Origin: Zetaproteobacteria bacterium
Lineage (GTDB): Bacteria; Pseudomonadota; Zetaproteobacteria; Mariprofundales; Mariprofundaceae
Assembly: GCA_021545665.1 (NCBI GenBank)
Contig: JAJRTX010000051.1
Coordinates: 1 to 12,440 of the forward strand
DNA length: 12,440 nucleotides
Direction of reading: 5' to 3'
The position numbers and the translations under genes are program-made. The notes beneath the pieces were generated by a model. That model was not told the origin of the DNA and did not search any database. It saw only the letters and a list, made by a program, of their open reading frames with translations. Of this stretch, positions 6,812 to 12,440 are shown one piece after another (the stretch's first letter is position 1; every line of letters starts with the position of its first letter).

Positions 6812-8204
6812 AGGTATGACGTGCTTTAGCGGCACGTCGCCGCTGGCTGCTTGGCAGCAAGCCTAATTGTTCACGGTACTTTGCCACAGTTCTGCGAGCA
6901 ATTTCAATGCCTTCAATCTGTAATCGATCAGCAATGGCCTGATCTGAAACAGGACGACCCACAGGTTCAGATTCAATCAATGCCCTTATCCTCTGTTGTA
7001 CGCGATAGACCGATATTGTCCCACCTCCCCGGGTCGGCAGCCCTGCCGAGAAGAATTGACGCAATTCGATCATGCCAATCGGAGTATCTGCATATTTTCC
7101 GTTAGTTACCCGCGAAATTGTGGATTCATGCAAGCCAACATCCTCAGCCACATCCTGCAGCGTTAATGGTTTTAATCCCAGCATCCCATATTCAAGAAAA
7201 GCCCTCTGCCGTTTAGCCAGACAAAGCGCTACTTTCATCAGTGTTTCACTGCGCTGGTCGAGCGCATGCAGCAACCATTTGGCCTCCTTCATAGCCTGGG
7301 ACATAAACTCTCTGTCTTTACCCTTCCATTCATGCTGCTGCCAGCGTTCATTCAGTCGAATCCCGCGCCAGCCGGTACCGGGAATTTCCACTTCTATTTT
7401 ATTATCACTATTGCGATGAAAATTTATTTCGGGACGAATATAGAAGTTATTGTCGCCATGCAGACCATGGCCGGGAAACGGATCAAGCCGACGCATACGC
7501 ATACGGGCCTGGTGGATACCTTCGACTGTGCAGTCAACTTTTTTTGCCAGTTCTTCATTCGAGTCGAGCAGCGAATCAGGAAAATGCAGTAGCAGGCGCC
7601 GCACACATATGTCGACTTCATTATTCATATCCAGCTGCAGTAACAGGCACTCGGTGACATCCCTTGCGCCGAGCCCGCCAGGCTCCAGCTGCTGGATAAC
7701 GTTCACAAGTACCCGCTCAATGGCATCAACATCGGTTGTGAATTGCTCTGAAATCTCAACTACAAACACAATCGGATCCACACGAAAATAACCATCATCA
7801 TCAAGAGAATCGATCAACGCGTGAGCCAGCACATGATCACTCTTCGACATCGGTTGACGATCCACTTGTTCATGCAGAGATTCGCCCAGACTCTGTTCAC
7901 CCTGCCAGTGTTGCTCCGGCATGTCTTCCCGACTGGTTTGCGTATACATGGTTTCCCAACGGTTATCACCACTTTCTTTCCAGTGTTCCTGCTCAGCCAT
8001 TTCCAGCGCGCGCTCATTCCTTTCGGGTTCAGATGCGGTACTTGAATTCGGATCCATTTCCAACATAGGATTACATTCAATTGTTTCGTCCAGATAGCTT
8101 TCAAGATCCATGGCGTTCATAGCCAGCACCTTCAGGCTTTGTGTCAGCTGTGGAGTGAGTACAAGACGTTGTCCTAGCTTATGTGACAGCTTGGTCTGCA
8201 TCAT
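6810..8204 (-). CDS. rpoN: RNA polymerase sigma-54 factor
   Basis: Alternative sigma factor that directs polymerase to -24/-12 promoters and needs an ATP-driven activator. It is 464 residues. Region I is glutamine- and leucine-rich (LGQRLVLTPQLTQSLKVL, from about residue 10). An acidic region II follows, then the core-binding region, the helix-turn-helix (about 345-390), and an exact RpoN box ARRTVAKYRE at 436-445. The ATG is followed at once by a second ATG, and neither has a good ribosome site, so the start is uncertain by one codon. It is the first gene of the eight-gene cluster and has a promoter about 120 bp upstream. Confidence 0.97.
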   Translation of the reverse strand: MMQTKLSHKLGQRLVLTPQLTQSLKVLAMNAMDLESYLDETIECNPMLEMDPNSSTASEPERNERALEMAEQEHWKESGDNRWETMYTQTSREDMPEQHWQGEQSLGESLHEQVDRQPMSKSDHVLAHALIDSLDDDGYFRVDPIVFVVEISEQFTTDVDAIERVLVNVIQQLEPGGLGARDVTECLLLQLDMNNEVDICVRRLLLHFPDSLLDSNEELAKKVDCTVEGIHQARMRMRRLDPFPGHGLHGDNNFYIRPEINFHRNSDNKIEVEIPGTGWRGIRLNERWQQHEWKGKDREFMSQAMKEAKWLLHALDQRSETLMKVALCLAKRQRAFLEYGMLGLKPLTLQDVAEDVGLHESTISRVTNGKYADTPIGMIELRQFFSAGLPTRGGGTISVYRVQQRIRALIESEPVGRPVSDQAIADRLQIEGIEIARRTVAKYREQLGLLPSSQRRRAAKARHT

Positions 8205-8326
8205 GTGAAAGTTACTGCCATAGCTTTTGCACCTGATTTTTCAGATTGAAATATTTCTGCTGCGCAAGAAATTTGCCTGTGCGAGAGGAAAAAGAGAGAG
8301 CTGCCTCGAATAACATCAACACTCTT

Positions 8327-8355
8327 ACTATAGCTTGTTATACGTGCAAAATCAA
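8327..8355 (-). promoter_or_regulatory. Sigma70-type promoter for the rpoN cluster
   Basis: On the minus strand the site reads TTGATT (8350-8355), a 17-bp spacer, and TATAGT (8327-8332), close to consensus at both boxes with ideal spacing. Transcription would begin near 8320, giving a leader of about 115 nt before rpoN. It lies between grxD and rpoN, suggesting rpoN starts its own transcript and is not read only from bolA-grxD. Confidence 0.6.
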
Positions 8356-8391
8356 GCATTATTTCCAATCGTTTTTACCATAGCCCTCAGC

Positions 8392-8718
8392 TTAGGCTTC
8401 TTTTTTCAGAGGTGCCAGCAATTCTTCCAGTTCACCATTTTCGTGCATCTCGGAAATGATATCACAACCGCCTACAAACTCGCCTTTGACATACAATTGT
8501 GGAATGGTTGGCCAGCTTGCATAGTCCTTAATCCCCTGACGTATATCTTCGTTAAGCAGTACATTAACTGCTGCAAAGGGAATGTTGTAACCTGAGAGCA
8601 TTGCCGACACACGTTGAGAAAAACCACATTGAGGAAATTCCGGCGTACCTTTCATAAACAGGACGATATCATTCTCTTTCACCACTTTGCCTATCTGCTC
8701 TAATATTGAATCACTCAT
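8392..8718 (-). CDS. grxD: Monothiol glutaredoxin, Grx4 type
   Basis: Cytoplasmic iron-sulfur carrier of the Grx4/GrxD family, 108 residues, the usual length. The single-cysteine active site CGFS is at 31-34, preceded by the family stretch KGTPEFPQ. The glutathione-binding WPTIPQLYVKGEFVGGCDI region follows at about 69-87. The ATG has AAGGAG eight to nine bases upstream. It sits 30 bp after bolA in the same direction. CGFS glutaredoxins and BolA proteins form [2Fe-2S]-bridged complexes, so the gene pair makes functional sense. Confidence 0.96.
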   Translation of the reverse strand: MSDSILEQIGKVVKENDIVLFMKGTPEFPQCGFSQRVSAMLSGYNIPFAAVNVLLNEDIRQGIKDYASWPTIPQLYVKGEFVGGCDIISEMHENGELEELLAPLKKEA

Positions 8719-8748
8719 GATTTCTCACTCCTTATTATTAAGCTATTA

Positions 8749-8985
8749 TCATTTCTCTGCAGGAACTGCAGTTTTCAAAGCCAGCGCATGGATGGCCTGG
8801 CGCATATTATCGCCCAGGGCAGCATAGACCATCTGGTGCTGTGCGATCCGCGATTTGCCGATAAAGGTTGCCGAAACCACTTCCATTTCGAAATGATTGT
8901 CGCCAGAAAACAGTTTTACGTTAACTTTCGCATCTGGAATATTCAGGCATACCATTTCAGCAATGGCTTTAGGTGTGGGTGGCAT
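8749..8985 (-). CDS. BolA/IbaG family protein
   Basis: Small protein of 78 residues with the BolA fold. The recognisable parts are SGDNHFEMEVVS (27-38), FIGKSRIAQHQMVYAAL (41-57) and the C-terminal IHALALKT with the invariant histidine H66, which ligates the cluster shared with a CGFS glutaredoxin. The sequence is closer to the IbaG/BolA2 subgroup than to E. coli BolA, so I leave the symbol blank. The ATG has AAGGAG seven bases upstream. It is followed by grxD after 30 bp, probably as one transcript, and lies 78 bp downstream of a tRNA gene in the same direction. Confidence 0.92.
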   Translation of the reverse strand: MPPTPKAIAEMVCLNIPDAKVNVKLFSGDNHFEMEVVSATFIGKSRIAQHQMVYAALGDNMRQAIHALALKTAVPAEK

Positions 8986-9063
8986 CTGTCAGCTCCTTAT
9001 GAATTGCAATAGCGTGCCAGTTTGGCATTGGCTACATACCATTGATGAATCAGCATGGGGAAT

Positions 9064-9140
9064 TGGTGGGCTCACCAGGACTCGAACCTGGAACCAACCG
9101 GTTATGAGCCGGTAGCGCTAACCAGTTGCGCCATGAGCCC
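9064..9140 (-). tRNA. tRNA with CAU anticodon, probably tRNA-Ile2 (or elongator Met)
   Basis: The minus strand folds into a perfect cloverleaf of 77 nt with encoded CCA: a 7-bp acceptor stem, a 4-bp D stem, a 5-bp anticodon stem with loop CTCATAA (anticodon 9104-9106), and a 5-bp T stem with TTCGAGT. A CAU anticodon can be elongator Met or the Ile isoacceptor whose C34 is changed to lysidine by TilS. It is not initiator: the three G-C pairs above the anticodon and the 1-72 mismatch are absent. C4-G69, C29-G41, A37, A38 and A73 agree with known Ile identity elements, while E. coli Met has U4-A69, so I lean to Ile2. A perfect 6-bp hairpin (9153-9167) lies in the presumed 5' leader. Confidence 0.95.
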
Positions 9141-9152
9141 TCTGCATTCATG

Positions 9153-9167
9153 CCTGATCTCATCAGG
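9153..9167 (-). other. Small hairpin in the tRNA 5' leader
   Basis: CCTGAT (9153-9158) and ATCAGG (9162-9167) form a perfect stem around three bases, ending 13 nt before the mature tRNA 5' end. It could shape the precursor seen by processing enzymes. I found no convincing promoter for the tRNA in the 141 bp to rhlB. Confidence 0.35.
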
Positions 9168-9247
9168 AACGCGGCACACTAGTCAGCGTTATGTGGCATG
9201 GCAAACACATCGCACCCTGATCTGGAATCATCTGGAGGGCAATGCAT

Positions 9248-9275
9248 GTGACTTTGTTCATGAAGTGCCTAGTAT
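9248..9275 (+). promoter_or_regulatory. Weak candidate promoter for rhlB, possibly leaderless
   Basis: GTGACT (9248-9253), a 16-bp spacer and TAGTAT (9270-9275) match sigma70 boxes at 4 of 6 positions each. The expected start point, about seven bases after the -10, falls on or next to the rhlB ATG at 9282. That would fit the lack of any ribosome-binding site before rhlB. The match is weak and could be chance. Confidence 0.3.
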
Positions 9276-9281
9276 GCCGCC

Positions 9282-10586
9282 ATGACAAATCAGCGCTTTA
9301 CAGAATTGAACCTTCCCGATGTATTGCAGAAAGGTATTGATGATCTTGGTTTCGTAGAAATGACAGATGTCCAGCAGACTGCTTTGCCACTGGCACTGGC
9401 CGGTCGGGACGTTGCCGGTCAGGGCCGCACCGGCACCGGCAAAACCGCCGCATTTCTGATTACAGTGATGAATCAGCTGCTTACCAATACACCAAAGAAA
9501 GGGCGTCAAAAAAAGCATCCACGGGCTTTGATTATTGCCCCGACGCGCGAACTGGTGGTACAGATTTCCGATGATGCCAAAACACTGGCCAAACACACCG
9601 ATTTGAAACTGCATGCCGTTTACGGCGGCGTTGACTATGAAAAGCAGCGACTGGCCTTTGATGATGGCGTCGATATTCTGATCGGCACCCCGGGGCGACT
9701 GATTGATTATCTGAAAAAACATGTCTATGCACTCAGCCATGCTGATATTCTGGTCATTGATGAAGCCGATCGCATGTTTGATCTCGGCTTTATCAAAGAC
9801 CTGCGTTTTATGCTGCGTCGATTGCCAAAATATGATGAACGTCAGTCATTGATGTTTTCTGCCACGCTGTCGCACCGCGTGCTGGAGCTGGCTTACGAGC
9901 ACATGAATCAGCCTGAAAAACTGCGCGCTGAAGATGGCGAGGTGACCGCCTCCGGCATTACTGAAACCATGTATCACACCAGCATGGAGGACAAACTGCC
10001 GCTGCTGGTTCACTTGTTACGTGAATCCAAAGTCAAACGCGGCATGGTGTTCATCAATGAGAAACGCACTGGTGAAAGAGTGGCCCGCAATCTGGCCCGC
10101 TACGGCTTTTCCGTCGGCATCCTGTCCGGTGATGTACGCCAGCAGAAGCGTATGCGCATCCTGAAAGATTTCACCAGCGGCAAGCTGCATTTACTGGTTG
10201 CCACCGATGTGGCCAGCCGTGGCCTGCATATCGATGACGTCACCCATGTGTTCAACTATGACCTGCCCGAAGATGCTGAGAACTATGTCCACCGTATCGG
10301 ACGCACTGCCCGCGCCGGTGCAACCGGCCACGCCATCTCATTTTCCTGTGAACGCTTCTGTTTCGGCCTGCCGGACATTGAAGATTATATCAGCCGCAAA
10401 ATCCCCATCTGCCATGTTGAACACGATGTGCTGAATGTTGGCAAACCCACCACGCCCGAAGCCACTGCTGAAGGCCTGAAAAAAGAAGATCGCACCGAGC
10501 AGGGCGGTAGGCCCGGAGGCAAAAGGCCGGGCGGCAAACCCAATCCACACAACAGAAACAAAAGGCGTCCATCCAGCAGGCGCTAA
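9282..10586 (+). CDS. rhlB: DEAD-box ATP-dependent RNA helicase, RhlB type
   Basis: RNA helicase of 434 residues. In order: a Q motif with GFVEMTDVQQ (23-32), Walker A GRTGTGKT (48-55), PTRELV, the TPGR motif, DEAD box in VIDEADRMFD, SAT in FSATLS, and in the second RecA domain VATDVASRGLH and HRIGRTARAG. Downstream residues (SFSCERFCFGLPDIEDYI) match RhlB better than RhlE or SrmB. The C-terminal 35 residues or so are Gly/Arg/Lys/Pro-rich, an RNA-binding tail. In E. coli RhlB is the helicase of the RNA degradosome. The start is the first ATG after an in-frame TAG (9270-9272), and there is no ribosome site in front of it. It converges with the ligase gene, 12 bp apart, with no clear terminator between. 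Confidence 0.93.
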   Translation: MTNQRFTELNLPDVLQKGIDDLGFVEMTDVQQTALPLALAGRDVAGQGRTGTGKTAAFLITVMNQLLTNTPKKGRQKKHPRALIIAPTRELVVQISDDAKTLAKHTDLKLHAVYGGVDYEKQRLAFDDGVDILIGTPGRLIDYLKKHVYALSHADILVIDEADRMFDLGFIKDLRFMLRRLPKYDERQSLMFSATLSHRVLELAYEHMNQPEKLRAEDGEVTASGITETMYHTSMEDKLPLLVHLLRESKVKRGMVFINEKRTGERVARNLARYGFSVGILSGDVRQQKRMRILKDFTSGKLHLLVATDVASRGLHIDDVTHVFNYDLPEDAENYVHRIGRTARAGATGHAISFSCERFCFGLPDIEDYISRKIPICHVEHDVLNVGKPTTPEATAEGLKKEDRTEQGGRPGGKRPGGKPNPHNRNKRRPSSRR

Positions 10587-10598
10587 GCCTCTCCGAAT

Positions 10599-11423
10599 TT
10601 ATGGCCTCAGGCGCAGAAAAACCGGGTGCCTGGGTTTACCATATTTTGTCAGGCCATAATATTTGAATGTGATGACCTGCCCAAGAGCCGGTGGCGAAGT
10701 TCTTAAGTTCTGATTCAAGCCGCTGCCAATGCTGATTTCATCACCATTATCCATGCGGCACAGCAGCGCGCCGGTCAGCCCCTTCAGTTTTCCTTTACCT
10801 GCCTTGTAACCACTGATCGTACATTCCGCGTCGGAGTAGTTTTTCACTTTCAGGGCATCCGAGCTGCGCTCGCTCTGATAAGGCGCTACCGGATTTCTCA
10901 CCACAAGACCTTCCGCGCCCAGACTGACCCGTTGATTTAAATACTGTTGCAGCTGTTTTTCCCCCTTGCAGGGAATCTGATCAATGATGTGAAGATATGC
11001 GCTCGGCTGATCAGCTAAATATTTCTCCAGCACCTTCAACCGATCCGGCAACCCCCCGGCCTGATCCGGTACATCAAAAACCTGATAGGAAACCTGCCTC
11101 CAGCCCGAATGCGGCTGCTTGCGGCGTACAATTGAAACGATGTTTTCAAAGTCACCCCGTTTACTCCACAGCTCCCCATCCACAGCAAAAGGCGGGAACC
11201 CCTCCGTAAACCACAGAGGAGCGGCAAAAACCTTGCCACCACGACTGATAAGCTTCCGCCCATCCCAGTATGCCCGAACGCCATCCAGTTTTTCACTCAT
11301 CAACCAACCGCGCACATCCTGAGCAGGTTGCCATGTTTTTAACAGCAGCATTTCCTGTGAAAAAACAGGCAAGGCAAATAAGAAACAAAACAGAAAAACA
11401 AAGTGCTTCAGGTGCATAGACAT
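10599..11423 (-). CDS. ATP-dependent DNA ligase with signal peptide (Lig E type)
   Basis: Minimal ATP-dependent DNA ligase. The nucleotidyltransferase motifs are in order: motif I EKLDGVR with the AMP-accepting lysine, motif III VDGELW with the following RGDFE, motif IIIa YQVFDVPD, motif IV EGLVVRNP and motif V LKVKN, then a short OB domain to the C-terminus. The N-terminus has a basic start, a long hydrophobic stretch (HFVFLFCFLFALPVF) and SQE after it, a good Sec signal peptide, so the enzyme should be periplasmic, as known for Lig E proteins of competent proteobacteria. I chose the ATG at 11421-11423 (274 residues) because AGGA lies five bases upstream; an upstream ATG at 11444 adds seven residues without a ribosome site. 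It is separate from the replicative NAD-dependent LigA. Confidence 0.93.
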   Translation of the reverse strand: MSMHLKHFVFLFCFLFALPVFSQEMLLLKTWQPAQDVRGWLMSEKLDGVRAYWDGRKLISRGGKVFAAPLWFTEGFPPFAVDGELWSKRGDFENIVSIVRRKQPHSGWRQVSYQVFDVPDQAGGLPDRLKVLEKYLADQPSAYLHIIDQIPCKGEKQLQQYLNQRVSLGAEGLVVRNPVAPYQSERSSDALKVKNYSDAECTISGYKAGKGKLKGLTGALLCRMDNGDEISIGSGLNQNLRTSPPALGQVITFKYYGLTKYGKPRHPVFLRLRP

Positions 11424-11588
11424 TATCATCCTAACGAACAGCATTCAGCATATAACAACCAATTGTTTCACGCTTTTTGATTCAAGTCGAATGACTACGG
11501 GCATCCATTTTTGGTCATGTGGGTTAGACGACCCTCAGAGTAATCATTCCACATTTTGGTAAATTCACCCCTCAAACACTTATAGGCC

Positions 11589-11605
11589 AAGTCTGGCACA
11601 GACTT
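11589..11605. promoter_or_regulatory. Palindrome overlapping a candidate -35 box
   Basis: AAGTCTG, GCA, CAGACTT is a perfect 7-bp inverted repeat with a 3-bp centre. A plus-strand promoter candidate, CTGGCA (11593-11598), 17-bp spacer, TATAAA (11616-11621), has its -35 box inside the palindrome. A dimeric regulator bound here could control the restriction gene. The binding protein is not identifiable. Confidence 0.4.
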
Positions 11606-11647
11606 CTAAATGTCCTATAAAAATAAATATATCAGACATACTACATA

Positions 11648-11681
11648 TTGGTCTTGTGGCCAGTTCAAAAATTAAGACCAA
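11648..11681 (+). repeat. 8-bp inverted repeat upstream of the restriction gene
   Basis: TTGGTCTT (11648-11655) and AAGACCAA (11674-11681) are exact inverted repeats with an 18-bp spacer. They lie downstream of the distal promoter candidate and upstream of the proximal one, so they could act as an operator or as an RNA hairpin in a longer leader. No T-run follows, so it is not an ordinary terminator. Confidence 0.4.
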
Positions 11682-11704
11682 ACCACAGCCCCACTCAGTG
11701 ATAT

Positions 11705-11733
11705 TCGGCAATTCAAAAATATTAGGCTATAAT
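11705..11733 (+). promoter_or_regulatory. Sigma70-type promoter for the restriction-modification gene
   Basis: TCGGCA (11705-11710), a 17-bp spacer and a perfect TATAAT (11728-11733) lie 27 bp before the ATG. Transcription would begin near 11740, giving a leader of about 20 nt that includes the AAGGGG stretch used as ribosome site. Confidence 0.6.
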
Positions 11734-11760
11734 CATGCACTGAGAAGGGGCGGAAACTGC

Positions 11761-12440
11761 ATGGATCTCATTCACTACATAGAAATCGTTAATAATCGCT
11801 ATCAGTCGGGCATCGCAAAAGAGCATGCCTACCGGGCCGATTTGGAAGCCCTTATTCGTGAATTGGTGGCTGATGTGGAAATCACCAATGAACCTGCCAA
11901 CGTGACCGATTGTGGCAACCCCGACTATGTGATTACCAAAGGTAATGTCCCGATTGGTTTTATTGAAGCCAAAGACCTTGGCAAAGGTTTGAACAGCAAA
12001 AGCTACAAGTCTCAGTTTGATCGCTACCGAAAGGCTCTGGACAACCTCATTATTACCGATTATCTCTGGTTCCAGTTTTATCAAAATGGCGAGCTTGTCC
12101 ATGAGATTCGCATTGCAGATATTGATAATGGGAAGGTGACACCTCGCCCTGAAGCTTTTGCCGAATTTACGACCCTGATTCAAAATTTCTGCACCTTTGT
12201 CGGGCAAACCATCAAATCGCCGAAGAAGCTGGCAGGCATGATGGCAGCGAAAGCACGGCTCCTACAGATCATCCTTGAAAAAGCTATTTCTTCTGATGAA
12301 AAAACACAGGATAATTCAGCATTGCAACAACAATTTGAAACCTTCAAGGATATTCTGATTCACGATCTGGACGCATCCCAGTTTGCCGATATTTATGCGC
12401 AAACCCTGGCATACGGCATGTTTGCTGCCCGTTTGCATGA
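11761..12440 (+). CDS. Restriction-modification protein with N-terminal nuclease (type IIG/ISP-like), 3' end beyond window
   Basis: The frame is open from the ATG to the window edge: 226 codons with no stop. The N-terminus has a PD-(D/E)xK nuclease fold: P54-D55 (GNPDYVI), then E69-A-K71 (GFIEAKD), then Q85-x3-Y89 (QFDRY), the QxxxY motif seen in RecB-like and type I/ISP nucleases. Sequence on either side (FIEAKDLGKGL, the LWFQFYQNGELVHEIRIAD stretch) resembles the N-terminus of large single-chain restriction-modification enzymes, which carry an N6-adenine methyltransferase and target recognition domain further on. Those domains would lie outside the window, so cleavage type, helicase content and specificity are unknown. 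AAGGGG stands about 10 bases before the ATG. Neighbouring specificity or defence genes cannot be seen. Confidence 0.85.
   Translation, partial: MDLIHYIEIVNNRYQSGIAKEHAYRADLEALIRELVADVEITNEPANVTDCGNPDYVITKGNVPIGFIEAKDLGKGLNSKSYKSQFDRYRKALDNLIITDYLWFQFYQNGELVHEIRIADIDNGKVTPRPEAFAEFTTLIQNFCTFVGQTIKSPKKLAGMMAAKARLLQIILEKAISSDEKTQDNSALQQQFETFKDILIHDLDASQFADIYAQTLAYGMFAARLH

Larger units (their letters stand above)
11424..11760. other. AT-rich intergenic region with palindromes
   Basis: This 337-bp gap between the divergent ligase and restriction genes contains no gene I can support. It is visibly more AT-rich than its surroundings. It holds a 7-bp palindrome, an 8-bp inverted repeat and two promoter-like sites pointing at the restriction gene, listed separately. 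I found no convincing promoter for the ligase. Confidence 0.6.

Noticed and set aside
6761..6835. Upstream extension of hpf by 25 codons into rpoN
   Set aside because: The extra residues do not match the HPF N-terminus, while a strong GGAGGT site sits before the internal ATG.
9005..9019. Sigma54 promoter-like TGGCACG...TTGCA on the minus strand upstream of bolA
   Set aside because: The GG and GC elements are separated by 9 bases where sigma54 needs 10. One-base shortening is known to abolish activity, and the TGGCA also belongs to a small hairpin.
9055..9285. Plus-strand frame containing QDSNLEPTGYEPVAL
   Set aside because: This is the familiar false protein produced by translating across a tRNA gene on the opposite strand.
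9258..9740. 160-codon minus-strand frame
   Set aside because: Shadow of rhlB, whose helicase motifs occupy the same bases in the correct frame.
10570..10615. Bidirectional terminator between rhlB and the ligase gene
   Set aside because: Only 4-5 bp stems without T-runs can be drawn, so I see no supportable intrinsic terminator.
11722..12207. 161-codon minus-strand frame
   Set aside because: Antisense to the restriction gene, which has clear nuclease motifs, a promoter and an open frame to the window end.
1..12440. CRISPR array
   Set aside because: No regularly spaced direct repeats of suitable length were seen; the only striking repeat is the single inverted repeat at the left edge.

Overview
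This window looks like chromosomal DNA from a Gram-negative proteobacterium. The evidence is an rpoN-hpf-ptsN cluster, an HPr kinase gene with rapZ, a BolA/monothiol-glutaredoxin pair, an RhlB-type helicase and a secreted Lig E-type DNA ligase. The mix argues against enteric bacteria: it has HPr kinase, a complete set of general PTS proteins in one run, and a long-form HPF. Non-enteric gammaproteobacteria, betaproteobacteria or deep-branching groups such as the Zetaproteobacteria would fit. I cannot fix the genus from the sequence alone.

Layout. Positions 1-380 hold no convincing intact gene. They carry a perfect 28-bp inverted repeat, two terminator-like hairpins and a possible decayed coding fragment. 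Then, all on the minus strand, come bioB (biotin synthase, with a candidate BirA operator upstream) and a tightly packed eight-gene cluster. In transcription order the cluster is rpoN, hpf, ptsN, hprK, rapZ, an EIIA of the mannose family, ptsH and ptsI. Most junctions from ptsN onward overlap or nearly touch. A good sigma70-type promoter lies upstream of rpoN. Upstream of that, also on the minus strand, are grxD, bolA and a tRNA with anticodon CAU. On the plus strand rhlB follows and converges with a minus-strand Lig E-type ligase gene. The last 680 bases are the 5' part of a plus-strand gene for a restriction-modification protein with an N-terminal PD-(D/E)xK nuclease, cut off by the window end.

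How the genes fit together. EI passes phosphate from PEP to HPr and then to the two EIIA proteins, while HPr kinase/phosphorylase acts on Ser46 of HPr. No EIIB or EIIC sugar permease is present here, so this looks like a mainly regulatory PTS coupled to sigma54 (RpoN), ribosome hibernation (HPF) and RapZ. BolA and the CGFS glutaredoxin form a known iron-sulfur partnership.

Most of the window is housekeeping. The parts most worth a second look are the inverted repeat at the left edge, the atypical EI active site, the bioB operator, and the restriction gene with its palindrome-rich upstream region at the right edge.
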